From JAVVEG01 sp041751425 (GTDB lineage: Bacteria; Pseudomonadota; Gammaproteobacteria; Pseudomonadales; Pseudohongiellaceae): a DNA stretch of 64,000 nucleotides. Positions within the stretch are counted from its first letter, which is position 1; the number at the start of each line of letters is the position of its first letter. The stretch covers positions 1 to 64,000 of the forward strand of contig JBGSXL010000010.1 in the NCBI GenBank assembly GCA_041751425.1, given 5' to 3'. The notes beneath the pieces are model-generated. The model searched no databases, was not told where the DNA came from, and saw only the letters and a program-made list of their open reading frames with translations. The translations under genes and the position numbers were made by a program. Below are positions 52,775-60,477 of the stretch, in pieces.

Positions 52775-53992
52775 TCACCTGATTGGTGGCAGCAGTTTTA
52801 CTGCCTGTATCAGAGGCAACATGATCAGCGCAAACATCAGAATGGAGAGTAAACCCAGCACATTCAGTGTGGCGGACAATCCCTGATGTTCTGCCATGTA
52901 TCCCACCAATGGACCCGTCAGGATAAATCCAAAACGAAACAGCAGACTGGTCAGGGAGTTTGCCGTTGCGCGAAAACTACCCGGGACTCTGTTGTTCAGA
53001 GCATTGACCAGTATCACCTGATACAGGCCGCGGCTGAAAAACAGAATGAAACACACCAGTATCCCAGACCATCCACCGAACCACGCCATGCCGAAATGAC
53101 CTACGATCGGTAGTACTCCAATGACTATCAGTGCGAATACAGCACCGGTTCGTTTCTCCAGCACATAGCCACACTTGTTGGCGACGGCGACTGTCAAACT
53201 CTGCGCAAACCATAGTATGCCGAATATCCCCAGCGTCAGCCCTTTCTCTTCCCAGTACGGTTGTACCAGCCAGATAACATTGAACGTTACCAGGTTATAA
53301 ATCGGGATAGCGATAAACAATTTACGCAACAACTTGTCACCAAACAGCAGATGCTTATAGATAGCTCTGACGCTGATGGTTGCTGTCGACGGAAGTACCT
53401 GTTGGCCGTGTTCATTGGTAACAGGCGGCTCAATGACCAGCAGCGCCAGAAGCAGACATACCCAGGCAATCAATGATTGCATAAGCACCATCAAATCAAA
53501 TGACCACAGTGCCAGCAGACCGCCAAGCAGCGCACCGGAACCTTCCGCTACCGATTTGATGAAACCGAGTTGAGCCAGGCTGTAAGTGTGTTCCTTCTCC
53601 TCTGCTGCCAACGCTTTTTCAGAATCAAACAGCAAAGCCAGATCGGCGCCGGATAACATACTCATGGCGACGCCCAGGATAACTTCGAAAACAACCAGTC
53701 CCCAGAATCCATCCGCGAAATTGAGCCAGAAGAATCCAGCACCATGTGCGGCACTACCAATCAACAAAGCCAGTCGGCGGCCCATCACATCCGCAAAATA
53801 GCCTGAAGGTGCCTCCAGCACCACAATCACAAAAGCATAGATCGCCTGCAGATAGAAAATCTCGGACAGGCTCAGACCTTTAGATTGGAAAAAGGGTACC
53901 AACACCGGCACTATCAACATGAACATGTGAAAGAACGCCAGCGCGTAGACAATTTTTATGTTTCTTTTCAGTTTGTGTACCACAATTCTCAC
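52775..53992 (-). CDS. MFS transporter, downstream of an attenuator-like leader
   Basis: A 405-aa major facilitator protein with twelve predicted helices. The first helix is IVYALAFFHMFMLIVPVLVPFF; the loop 2-3 motif reads GYFADVMGRRLALLIG, and the sixth-helix region SVAEGSGALLGGLLALW is typical of drug/metabolite exporters. Substrate is not evident from sequence. It starts at GTG with AGGGAAA upstream. The 300-base leader contains a promoter, a 46-codon leader ORF with two Trp codons and competing hairpins (see separate entries), which suggests control by charged tRNA-Trp and hence transport of Trp or an aromatic compound. Confidence 0.88.
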   Translation of the reverse strand: MRIVVHKLKRNIKIVYALAFFHMFMLIVPVLVPFFQSKGLSLSEIFYLQAIYAFVIVVLEAPSGYFADVMGRRLALLIGSAAHGAGFFWLNFADGFWGLVVFEVILGVAMSMLSGADLALLFDSEKALAAEEKEHTYSLAQLGFIKSVAEGSGALLGGLLALWSFDLMVLMQSLIAWVCLLLALLVIEPPVTNEHGQQVLPSTATISVRAIYKHLLFGDKLLRKLFIAIPIYNLVTFNVIWLVQPYWEEKGLTLGIFGILWFAQSLTVAVANKCGYVLEKRTGAVFALIVIGVLPIVGHFGMAWFGGWSGILVCFILFFSRGLYQVILVNALNNRVPGSFRATANSLTSLLFRFGFILTGPLVGYMAEHQGLSATLNVLGLLSILMFALIMLPLIQAVKLLPPIR

Positions 53993-54021
53993 CGCTTTCC
54001 CTGGTCTGACTTTTTATTCTG

Positions 54022-54067
54022 GCCAAAAGAAAAGGCCCCTAAATTCGACTGGAACTTAGAGGCCTTT
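54022..54067 (-). terminator. Attenuator terminator before the MFS gene
   Basis: Read on the minus strand, AAAGGCCTCTAA (54067-54056) pairs with TTAGGGGCCTTT (54042-54031), 11 of 12 bp, and is followed by a T-rich run TTTTCTTTT. It lies 40 bases before the MFS start and 35 after the leader-ORF stop, the usual place for a transcription attenuator. Confidence 0.7.
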
Positions 54068-54125
54068 GCTTTTGGAATTTTTTAATTCGATGAACTAGAA
54101 ATTACTCCTGGCAGACCTCCTGCCA
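54059..54125 (-). promoter_or_regulatory. Competing pause and antiterminator hairpins
   Basis: On the minus strand TGGCAG (54125-54120) and CTGCCA (54114-54109) form a 6-bp stem with loop GAGGT; the first arm holds the second Trp codon. Alternatively GAGGTCT (54119-54113) pairs with AGGCCTC (54065-54059; six Watson-Crick pairs and one G-U), which would destroy the terminator hairpin. The three mutually exclusive structures reproduce the logic of trp-type attenuation. Confidence 0.55.
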
Positions 54126-54242
54126 AATCTTTACCCACACGACAGACGTGCGCGTGCATAGGCGAACATCGCTGGCGGCGATATTTTTCTGCACAGGCAT
54201 GGCTGACATGTCGTGTTGGGATTGGTTATTGAAATACTGCAT
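54102..54242 (-). CDS. Leader peptide with Trp codons upstream of MFS gene
   Basis: A 46-codon ORF begins ATG at 54242 (MQYFNNQSQHD...) and ends at TAA 54104-54102. Its closing part reads SVVWVKIWQEVCQE, with Trp codons TGG at positions 36 and 40, the second inside the first arm of the pause hairpin. The ribosome-binding site (GAGTAG) is weak. In attenuation a ribosome stalled at these codons when Trp-tRNA is scarce would free the antiterminator. The peptide is longer than classical trpL, and only two of its codons are Trp, so the effector is inferred. Confidence 0.5.
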   Translation of the reverse strand: MQYFNNQSQHDMSAMPVQKNIAASDVRLCTRTSVVWVKIWQEVCQE

Positions 54243-54276
54243 CGGAATAATCTACTCAGTTAAATTCAAGCTGCGG

Positions 54277-54304
54277 ATTCTATGCCTTTTATACGACAAG
54301 TCAA
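54277..54304 (-). promoter_or_regulatory. Promoter of the MFS leader transcript
   Basis: On the minus strand TTGACT (54304-54299), a 16-base spacer and TAGAAT (54282-54277), close to the sigma-70 consensus. Transcription would start near 54270, giving a leader of about 280 nt before the MFS GTG. Confidence 0.6.
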
Positions 54305-54404
54305 TAACTGCAACAAAATAATCTGAAAAATATTTAGAGACAGGAACTATTGCTAAGGTAAAACCATAGCGGGATAGGTAACTTCATGCAGGAAAAAATA
54401 TTGT

Positions 54405-54481
54405 GCAGGTAAAATCACTGGGCAAATAAAAGCACTGGGCAGGTAAAATTACTGGGGAGGTAAAATTACTGGGGAGGTAAA
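54405..54481. repeat. 17-bp tandem repeat overlapping a stop codon
   Basis: Units at 54405, 54422, 54439, 54456 and a partial one at 54473 share the form GSAGGTAAAATYACTGG (17 bases); the second unit is the most diverged. The unit at 54456-54472 includes the stop codon and last codons of the secreted hydrolase gene, so the array is a duplication of the gene's 3' tail into its trailer. Confidence 0.8.
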
Positions 54482-55158
54482 GAGTCCAGCCATGGTTGTA
54501 ATTCACCCCAATTGATTGGGAATACGTGATTGGCGCCTGGCATCAGTGCGGCATCTACTTGGGCGCCAGCTTTCGTGAGGCTATCCACGATGTCTGGCAG
54601 CTTGCGATTCCAGCGTAAAAAATCATTAGCTCCGATACGCAGGAAAATGGGGAGCTGTTGCAAATCTCCCAGCACACTTTCATCTTTTAATATGCCGGGT
54701 ACTGCAACCACACCGAGATAATTCTCCGGGTTCAGACTGGCAATCTCAATGGCTGAACTGCCGCCATTGGAAACGCCTACCAGCAGGGTTTTGCCCGTGA
54801 TAATAGAGGGAGATTTTTGCAAATGCGCAATAACTTTCGGGATTTTTGCTGCATTGCTGCCAAAAAAAGCCTTGGCGTCTGGTGAAACCGGTACCGCTAT
54901 TGCCCAACCTCGGGTAGCCAATTCATGGCCCAACCAGAATTGAGCACGCGCAATATACTCGTTGGCAACTCCACCGGGCATAAGGACACAAAGTGGCCAA
55001 GGGCCTTCGCCATTGCTTTTTGGATAGAACATAAACACTTTGACAGTGGTGCCGTCATCCAGAGTAACTATTTCCTGATCTGCATAGGCGGGCACTGACT
55101 GCATAAACAGCACAAGTGCGAGCAATAACGGTTTCCATAGGGCAGTCGGGTATTTCAT
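54466..55158 (-). CDS. Exported alpha/beta hydrolase (dienelactone hydrolase-like)
   Basis: A 230-aa protein with a signal peptide (LLLALVLFMQSVPAYADQ). The nucleophile elbow is LLVGVSNGGSSAIEIA (Ser in GVSNGG), with an Asp/His pair plausible in RIGANDFLRW and GANHVFPINW. WPLCVLMPGGVANEY gives the oxyanion strand. The substrate is unknown. Its stop codon is part of the 17-bp tandem repeat. It is transcribed toward the MFS leader promoter, with 162 bases between its end and that promoter. Confidence 0.8.
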   Translation of the reverse strand: MKYPTALWKPLLLALVLFMQSVPAYADQEIVTLDDGTTVKVFMFYPKSNGEGPWPLCVLMPGGVANEYIARAQFWLGHELATRGWAIAVPVSPDAKAFFGSNAAKIPKVIAHLQKSPSIITGKTLLVGVSNGGSSAIEIASLNPENYLGVVAVPGILKDESVLGDLQQLPIFLRIGANDFLRWNRKLPDIVDSLTKAGAQVDAALMPGANHVFPINWGELQPWLDSLPPQ

Positions 55159-55262
55159 CAGATTCCTGAGCGTATTCAGATTTAGGGATAGTCTAGCAGT
55201 AAAATGGTTGGCAAAGTTTGTAAATTCGGCAGAACGACAGACCTTGCTGGATGAAGGCGCAA

Positions 55263-57473
55263 TCAGAATGGTGTGATGTCGTTACCGGTTCGCATAAACA
55301 CCGATACGGATTTGAAAGCGGGTGTATGGCTACGCGGGTCGGCCAATTGTGGCACCAGGATGTTCGCTTCCGGGAAATAGGTCATCAGGTTGCCCGCGCG
55401 AATCGGAAAGGATTTCACCTTCAGTTTGCTCATGACGCCAGTGTCATTATACAAATCCACCAGGTCATCCGGTTGCAGCCCTTTCTGCGCCATATCCTGC
55501 GGGTTCATCATAACCACGTGGCGTTCAGTCTGACCACGATACACATCATTGTTTGTGTAAATAATGGTATTGAACTGACCTTCGCTGCGCACCGTGGTCA
55601 GAGTAAATGCCTGACTTTGCACTTCTCTATTGGATCGATGTGATTTGAAGGAGGCCTTGCCATCTGCTGTTGAAAAGCGAGGTGTAGAGAGTGTGCGTCC
55701 GTCAATATGAAACTCCTGTTTGCTGCTGTCGATTTCCTGAATGGCTGCAAAGCCGGGAATGATCCTCGCAATGGCCTGCCTGATATTGTTGTGTTGGTTG
55801 AAATGACTGAAATCCAGTGTTTGTCTGTCAATCACCTCTGCCGCCAGGCTGCTGATAATTTCTACTTCGGAAAGCAGACCTGCAACGCGTTCAAAACCAC
55901 CATCACTCAAGCGCACGAAATTGAACATCGATTCCTGTGTCGTTGCTTGCGTCTCTTCATCGCGTACCCGAATTGGCAATATCAGCGTGGTACCGCCAGT
56001 GCCGTGTACGTGACCCAGATTCAGAGTAGAACTGACCATCACCTTGAAGGAAATATTGTCCAGAGCCTGGCTGGCAAAGCGTGAGTCAGGGTTGGCTGCA
56101 TATAAGTTTCCGCCCAGCAAAAATGCAAAATCGATATCACCCGCTGCCGCCGCCTGCATACAGGCCAGCGTGTCCATGCCTTTATGAGTGGGTAACGAAA
56201 TGTTGAACTCCCGCTCCAGACTATCGAACACTTGTTTCTTCAGCGCGGGAGTCACTCCCATGGAGCCAACACCTTGCACATTGCTGTGTCCGCGCAAGGG
56301 TAACAAGCCTTTACCCGGACCACCTATCATGCCGCGCAAAAGGGCTAAATTGCTGATGGACTCCACATTGTCGACGCCATTCTGGTGATGGGTAAGTCCC
56401 ATTCCCCACGCAAACACAGCTGTATTTGCAGCCTGATAAACGGCGGCAATCTCCAGAATCTCCTCTTTTCCGACACCCGATTGTTCACACAGGTCCTGCC
56501 AGCTCAATGCCTCTATGCTTGCGCGGAAATCTGCGAAGCCGTTGCAGTAATTAGTAATAAAATTCTTATCCTCACCCTGGTTTTCCAGTAGGGATTTCAC
56601 AATTCCCTGCATCAGGGCCAGATCACCACCAATATGCGGCTGCACATAATGCGAAGCTATCTCGACGCCGCCCAGTATCATGGAGCGGAAATTACTGGGG
56701 GAGGCGAAGCGCACCAGACCCGCCTCGCGCGCAGGATTGACCACTACCACTTTGCCTCCGCGCTTGCGGCACTCGATCAGCGTTTTTACGAAACGCGGGT
56801 GATTGGACGCTGGGTTGGCGCCAAATACGAAAATAAGGTCGGCCTGGTGCAGGTCCTTGTATTGAATGGTGGCAGTGCCCGTGCCTATAGTCTCCTGCAA
56901 ACCAACGCCGGATGCCTGGTGGCAATAATAGGAGCAATTATTAACATGATTACTGCCAAACACGCGGGCGAATAATTGCAGTATGAAGGCCGCTTCATTG
57001 GAGGAGCGGCCGGAGCTGTAAAAGAAGCTGCGTTCAGGCTGAGTCTGGCGCAATTTTTCGCTGATTTTCAGCAGGGCATCGCGGTAACTGATTATCTGGT
57101 AATGACTATCGTCAGGGCCCTTAAAGAGTGGGTGCTGCAAGCGCCCAAGATCTTCCAGTTGTTTGCCGGTGAGCAACTGCAATTCCGCTATGGTGTTGTC
57201 CGTGAATATGCCGGCGGGGATGCCTGCGCGAATATCGCTCAACTGTGCCTGAATATTCTTGTTACAGATTTCCACGCCAGGGTTGTGTTCGTTGTGCAAG
57301 CCGCCGCGTTGACCTCCGGTGCCAAAGGCGCACGCCTTGCAGGTATTCTTCGACTGTACTGCGGCAGCCAGATTGCGTGCCCCCACGGTGCGGGCAACAG
57401 ACATAACATACTGAATGGCCTTCAGCCCGCCGCCCGTGGGTTGTTTATCAGGTTGGTTACCGGATGTGGTCAC
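55263..57473 (-). CDS. Molybdopterin oxidoreductase, FdhF/YdeP family
   Basis: A 736-aa protein related to formate dehydrogenase alpha subunits. The N-terminus has only CKAC from the usual iron-sulfur site; SYYCHQASGVGL is the region that holds the Mo-ligating Cys/SeCys in relatives; FGANPASNHPRFVK and MGLTHHQNGVDNVESISNL plus GGPGKGLLPLRGHSNVQG are molybdopterin-binding segments. The C-terminal domain has TIIYTNNDVYRGQTERHVV and MTYFPEANILVPQ. YdeP-type proteins are linked to acid resistance in enterobacteria; the reaction is unproven. It starts at GTG overlapping the stop of the upstream membrane gene (GTGA), so the two are co-translated. Confidence 0.88.
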   Translation of the reverse strand: MTTSGNQPDKQPTGGGLKAIQYVMSVARTVGARNLAAAVQSKNTCKACAFGTGGQRGGLHNEHNPGVEICNKNIQAQLSDIRAGIPAGIFTDNTIAELQLLTGKQLEDLGRLQHPLFKGPDDSHYQIISYRDALLKISEKLRQTQPERSFFYSSGRSSNEAAFILQLFARVFGSNHVNNCSYYCHQASGVGLQETIGTGTATIQYKDLHQADLIFVFGANPASNHPRFVKTLIECRKRGGKVVVVNPAREAGLVRFASPSNFRSMILGGVEIASHYVQPHIGGDLALMQGIVKSLLENQGEDKNFITNYCNGFADFRASIEALSWQDLCEQSGVGKEEILEIAAVYQAANTAVFAWGMGLTHHQNGVDNVESISNLALLRGMIGGPGKGLLPLRGHSNVQGVGSMGVTPALKKQVFDSLEREFNISLPTHKGMDTLACMQAAAAGDIDFAFLLGGNLYAANPDSRFASQALDNISFKVMVSSTLNLGHVHGTGGTTLILPIRVRDEETQATTQESMFNFVRLSDGGFERVAGLLSEVEIISSLAAEVIDRQTLDFSHFNQHNNIRQAIARIIPGFAAIQEIDSSKQEFHIDGRTLSTPRFSTADGKASFKSHRSNREVQSQAFTLTTVRSEGQFNTIIYTNNDVYRGQTERHVVMMNPQDMAQKGLQPDDLVDLYNDTGVMSKLKVKSFPIRAGNLMTYFPEANILVPQLADPRSHTPAFKSVSVFMRTGNDITPF

Positions 57474-57880
57474 AGGCCAACAACTTCCATACGCTCATTT
57501 GCGGAAACTGTCACGCGCACGCCATCGGTGGTGGTGAAGGAGCGCTGGGAGAGTTCATTCTTGTGAACCCGATAGATTACCGGGCTATTGTCGCCATCGC
57601 GATGCAGGATAACAGTGAGTTCACGGTTAGCATCCTGCTGGCGCAGAAAATACATGGTGCTTGCAGCTCCCAGCATCAGAGTCAGAAACAGATAGGCAGC
57701 AATGCGATAGTCAGAAGTTGATGATTTGGCGGCCGGGGCAGTGCCCGTTGCTGATTGCTTTGCTGTATTGCTGGTACCTGTAACGGCTTGATTTTCAAGG
57801 CGCGCAGCGACTCTGCGTTTCTGCAGATACAGCAGGGCTATTACAATTACAGCGAATGTCAGCAGAAACTTCCCAAGCAT
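57470..57880 (-). CDS. Membrane protein coupled to the YdeP-like gene
   Basis: A 136-aa protein with two hydrophobic helices (residues 4-19, FLLTFAVIVIALLYLQ, and about 63-80, IAAYLFLTLMLGAASTMYFL), a low-complexity Thr/Ala/Ser linker between them, and a C-terminal soluble beta domain (ELTVILHRDGDNSPVIYRVHK, TTDGVRVTVSANERMEVVGL). Not a recognised family. It overlaps the molybdoprotein start by four bases, suggesting a membrane anchor or redox-partner role. Confidence 0.7.
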   Translation of the reverse strand: MLGKFLLTFAVIVIALLYLQKRRVAARLENQAVTGTSNTAKQSATGTAPAAKSSTSDYRIAAYLFLTLMLGAASTMYFLRQQDANRELTVILHRDGDNSPVIYRVHKNELSQRSFTTTDGVRVTVSANERMEVVGL

Positions 57881-58072
57881 GCGTTTACCAATTTGTCAGT
57901 GCCGCGCAATCTCACGCCGAGCATAGTTACATTGCAGTATTTCGGCATCATAACAGTGTGCATTCGGCAATATCCAGCGCTGTCACCGACTTGTAACTAG
58001 TGCAATAATACCCCCTGCCTGGCAGGACAGCAGTTGCTGGTTCGGCCGCAAAAATAACAAAGAGGGATTGGC

Positions 58073-59095
58073 ATGAAAGCAGTTGGAGTATTCAGTTCGT
58101 TACCCGTGAGCAATGAAAAAGCGCTGCAGGACATAGAGATTCCGGCACCGGTGGTCGGTGGACGTGATCTGCTGGTCAGAGTGAATGCGATTTCTGTGAA
58201 TCCGGTGGACACCAAAATTCGCATGACGGTGGGGAATAATGTGCCGCAAGCCAGGGTCCTTGGGTGGGATTGTGCTGGTGTAGTTGAAGCGGTTGGCCCG
58301 GAATGCAGCAATTTCAAACCCGGTGACGAGGTGTACTACGCGGGCGATGTCACACGCGCTGGCTGCAACAGCGAGTTGCATCTGGTAGATGAGCGAATAG
58401 TGGGCAGAAAGCCAGGAACCTTGAGTTTTGCGGAAGCGGCAGCTATGCCATTGACCACCATCACGGCCTGGGAGGCATTATTTGAGCGGATGGCCGTCAG
58501 TCGCGACGCAAAGCGCAATGCAGGTCTTTCAATTCTGATCATTGGTGGTGCTGGCGGAGTTGGCTCCATTGCCATTCAGTTGGCGAAACTTGCTGGCCTG
58601 AAGGTTATTGCTACCGCATCGCGCCCCACCTCCAGTCAGTGGTGCACGGACCTTGGAGCAGATGCTGTGATAAACCATCACAAGTCTTTCATCGATGAGT
58701 TGAAAGAGAACGGCCAGACTGGTGTGGACTATATTTTCTGCACGGCGGGCACGGCTCAGCATTGGCATGGCATGGCTGATGTCATCAATCCGCAGGGCAA
58801 AATCTGCCTGATTGTAGATTCAGAGAGCAATCAACCCCTCAACATCAATTTGTTAAAAGCCAAGAGTGTGACGGTGGTGTGGGAGTTCATGTTTACCCGG
58901 GCGCGTTTCCAGACTGCTGATATGGCGGCACAAGGGGTGTTATTGCAGGAAGCGGCAGACTTATTGGACAGTGGCAAAATACGTCACACCATGACTGACC
59001 ATCTGCAGCCCATTAACGCCACTAACCTGAGGCAGGCGCATGCGCGCATGGAGTCTGCCACCATGTTGGGAAAACTTGTGTTGTCCGGGTTTTAA
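58073..59095 (+). CDS. Zinc-type alcohol dehydrogenase/quinone oxidoreductase (MDR family)
   Basis: A 340-aa medium-chain reductase. GroES-like N-terminal domain (PAPVVGGRDLLVRVNAISVNPVDTKIR, LGWDCAGVVEAVGPEC), Rossmann core with the NADP loop IIGGAGGVGSIAIQLAKL and a later ATASRPTSSQWC. No structural zinc Cys cluster is present, so it belongs to the zinc-free quinone-oxidoreductase side. Substrate unknown. It is divergent from the YdeP-like unit, with 192 bases between, and a small membrane gene follows after 36 bases. Confidence 0.9.
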   Translation: MKAVGVFSSLPVSNEKALQDIEIPAPVVGGRDLLVRVNAISVNPVDTKIRMTVGNNVPQARVLGWDCAGVVEAVGPECSNFKPGDEVYYAGDVTRAGCNSELHLVDERIVGRKPGTLSFAEAAAMPLTTITAWEALFERMAVSRDAKRNAGLSILIIGGAGGVGSIAIQLAKLAGLKVIATASRPTSSQWCTDLGADAVINHHKSFIDELKENGQTGVDYIFCTAGTAQHWHGMADVINPQGKICLIVDSESNQPLNINLLKAKSVTVVWEFMFTRARFQTADMAAQGVLLQEAADLLDSGKIRHTMTDHLQPINATNLRQAHARMESATMLGKLVLSGF

Positions 59096-59131
59096 AACAG
59101 GAAATCGTACAGCACTTGAGGAAATGCCCGT

Positions 59132-59365
59132 ATGGAAAAGGTTAAAGGTGGATTGCAATTATTGGCGTCTGTTATTTGTCTGCTGGTGGCAGCTGCCGTT
59201 ATTCACAATTTGAGCCAGATTCTCATGCGCCCGGAGTCCGTCTCCGTAGTCAATGCGCTGGTAGGTCAGTCCGTACTGATTATCTGTTTGCTGGCAGCCG
59301 CCAGGATTCTATCCAAAAAGGGGCTCAGCAAGTTGCGTTCTGTGGATAATCCCAGCGTTGAATGA
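59132..59365 (+). CDS. Small two-helix membrane protein
   Basis: A 77-aa protein with two hydrophobic segments (about residues 8-28 and 41-60). No family recognised. It follows the alcohol dehydrogenase gene on the same strand, and GAGG lies near its ATG. Too short for firm inference. Confidence 0.55.
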   Translation: MEKVKGGLQLLASVICLLVAAAVIHNLSQILMRPESVSVVNALVGQSVLIICLLAAARILSKKGLSKLRSVDNPSVE

Positions 59366-59407
59366 ATGCTGCACGTGGCTGCAATGGCTGTGATAGCCTG
59401 CCATAAC

Positions 59408-59428
59408 GGGTTATAATCCTGCGCTTTT
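59408..59428 (+). promoter_or_regulatory. Candidate ribF promoter (-10 TATAAT)
   Basis: Perfect TATAAT at 59412-59417, about 70 bases before ribF, inside a 21-base block that matches the one upstream of prfC (1112-1132) at 19 positions. The -35 region is not clear. Confidence 0.45.
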
Positions 59429-59484
59429 CCGCTGCTATAGCGCTTTTATTGCCAAACAGGGAACGTGCTGCTGAATTCGGATCG

Positions 59485-60441
59485 ATGAAAATCATAGAAG
59501 ATATACAAAGCTTCCAGCGGTTGCAGCAGCGATGTGTTGCGACTATCGGCAAGTTTGATGGCGTACATCGTGGGCATCAATTGATTCTTGAGCAATTGCG
59601 AACGCAAGCGCAAGCCTTGCAGTTGCCATCCGTGGTCATCGTAATTGAACCGCATCCGGAAGAGTTTTTTGCTGTGTCGCCACAGGATTGCCCGGCCCGC
59701 TTAAGCGAGCCGGAAGAAAAATTACAGCTGATTGCAGCGCAGGGAATTGACTATGCATTCAAGCTGCGCTTTGACGAGCAATTGTGCAAACTAAGTGCGG
59801 AAGACTATATCGAATCCATTCTTGTAGAGGGTTTGGGCATAGCCGGTCTGATAATTGGCAGCGATTTTCGTTTTGGTAATCAGCGCAAGGGGGATTTTTC
59901 TCTGTTGCAGGACTACGGCAACCGCTACGATTTTCAGGTGCTTGAGTCAGCCAGTTGTGAGGTTGATGGTTTACGTGTCAGCAGTACTTTGGTGCGGCAA
60001 AAACTGGCAGAGGCTGACTTTGAGAGTGTCGCTGCGTTATTAGGGCGGCAATATGCGATATCTGGCACCGTGGTGAAAGGGCAGCAGCTGGGGCGCGACT
60101 TGGGTTTTCCCACCTGCAATGTGCGTCTGAACCGCCGCAACATTCCCTTGCATGGTGTGTACGCATGCGATGTGATAGTCCAAGACGGGCAGTTACAGAC
60201 TATGACGCTGCATGGTGCTGCCAATATTGGTTATCGTCCAACGGTATCCGATGACAATAAGGCAATATTGGAAGTGCATCTTCTGGATTTCAGCGGTGAC
60301 CTTTACGATACACGTATCAGCGTGTTGTTCCGGCACCGGATTCGCGCGGAAGTGAAATTCGATTCATTGCAGGCATTGCTGGAACAGATAGCGATTGATG
60401 TGAACGATACAAGAGAATTTTTCGCTGTTGCAGGCAGATAA
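59485..60441 (+). CDS. ribF: Bifunctional riboflavin kinase/FMN adenylyltransferase
   Basis: A 318-aa enzyme that converts riboflavin to FMN and then FAD. The N-terminal nucleotidyltransferase domain has GKFDGVHRGHQ and, later, IGSDFRFGNQRKGDF; the C-terminal kinase domain has LGFPTCNVRLNRR and HGAANIGYRPTV. The ATG at 59485 begins the family-typical MKIIEDI; the frame opens 12 codons earlier at 59449. First gene of ribF-ileS-fkpB-ispH; ileS follows after 36 bases. Confidence 0.96.
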   Translation: MKIIEDIQSFQRLQQRCVATIGKFDGVHRGHQLILEQLRTQAQALQLPSVVIVIEPHPEEFFAVSPQDCPARLSEPEEKLQLIAAQGIDYAFKLRFDEQLCKLSAEDYIESILVEGLGIAGLIIGSDFRFGNQRKGDFSLLQDYGNRYDFQVLESASCEVDGLRVSSTLVRQKLAEADFESVAALLGRQYAISGTVVKGQQLGRDLGFPTCNVRLNRRNIPLHGVYACDVIVQDGQLQTMTLHGAANIGYRPTVSDDNKAILEVHLLDFSGDLYDTRISVLFRHRIRAEVKFDSLQALLEQIAIDVNDTREFFAVAGR

Positions 60442-60477
60442 CGAAATTAAAATGACTTACAGGAAAGAGCCAGAGCA

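Noticed and set aside
54405..54481. CRISPR-like array
   Set aside because: Units are 17 bases and directly abutting, without spacers; it is a minisatellite.
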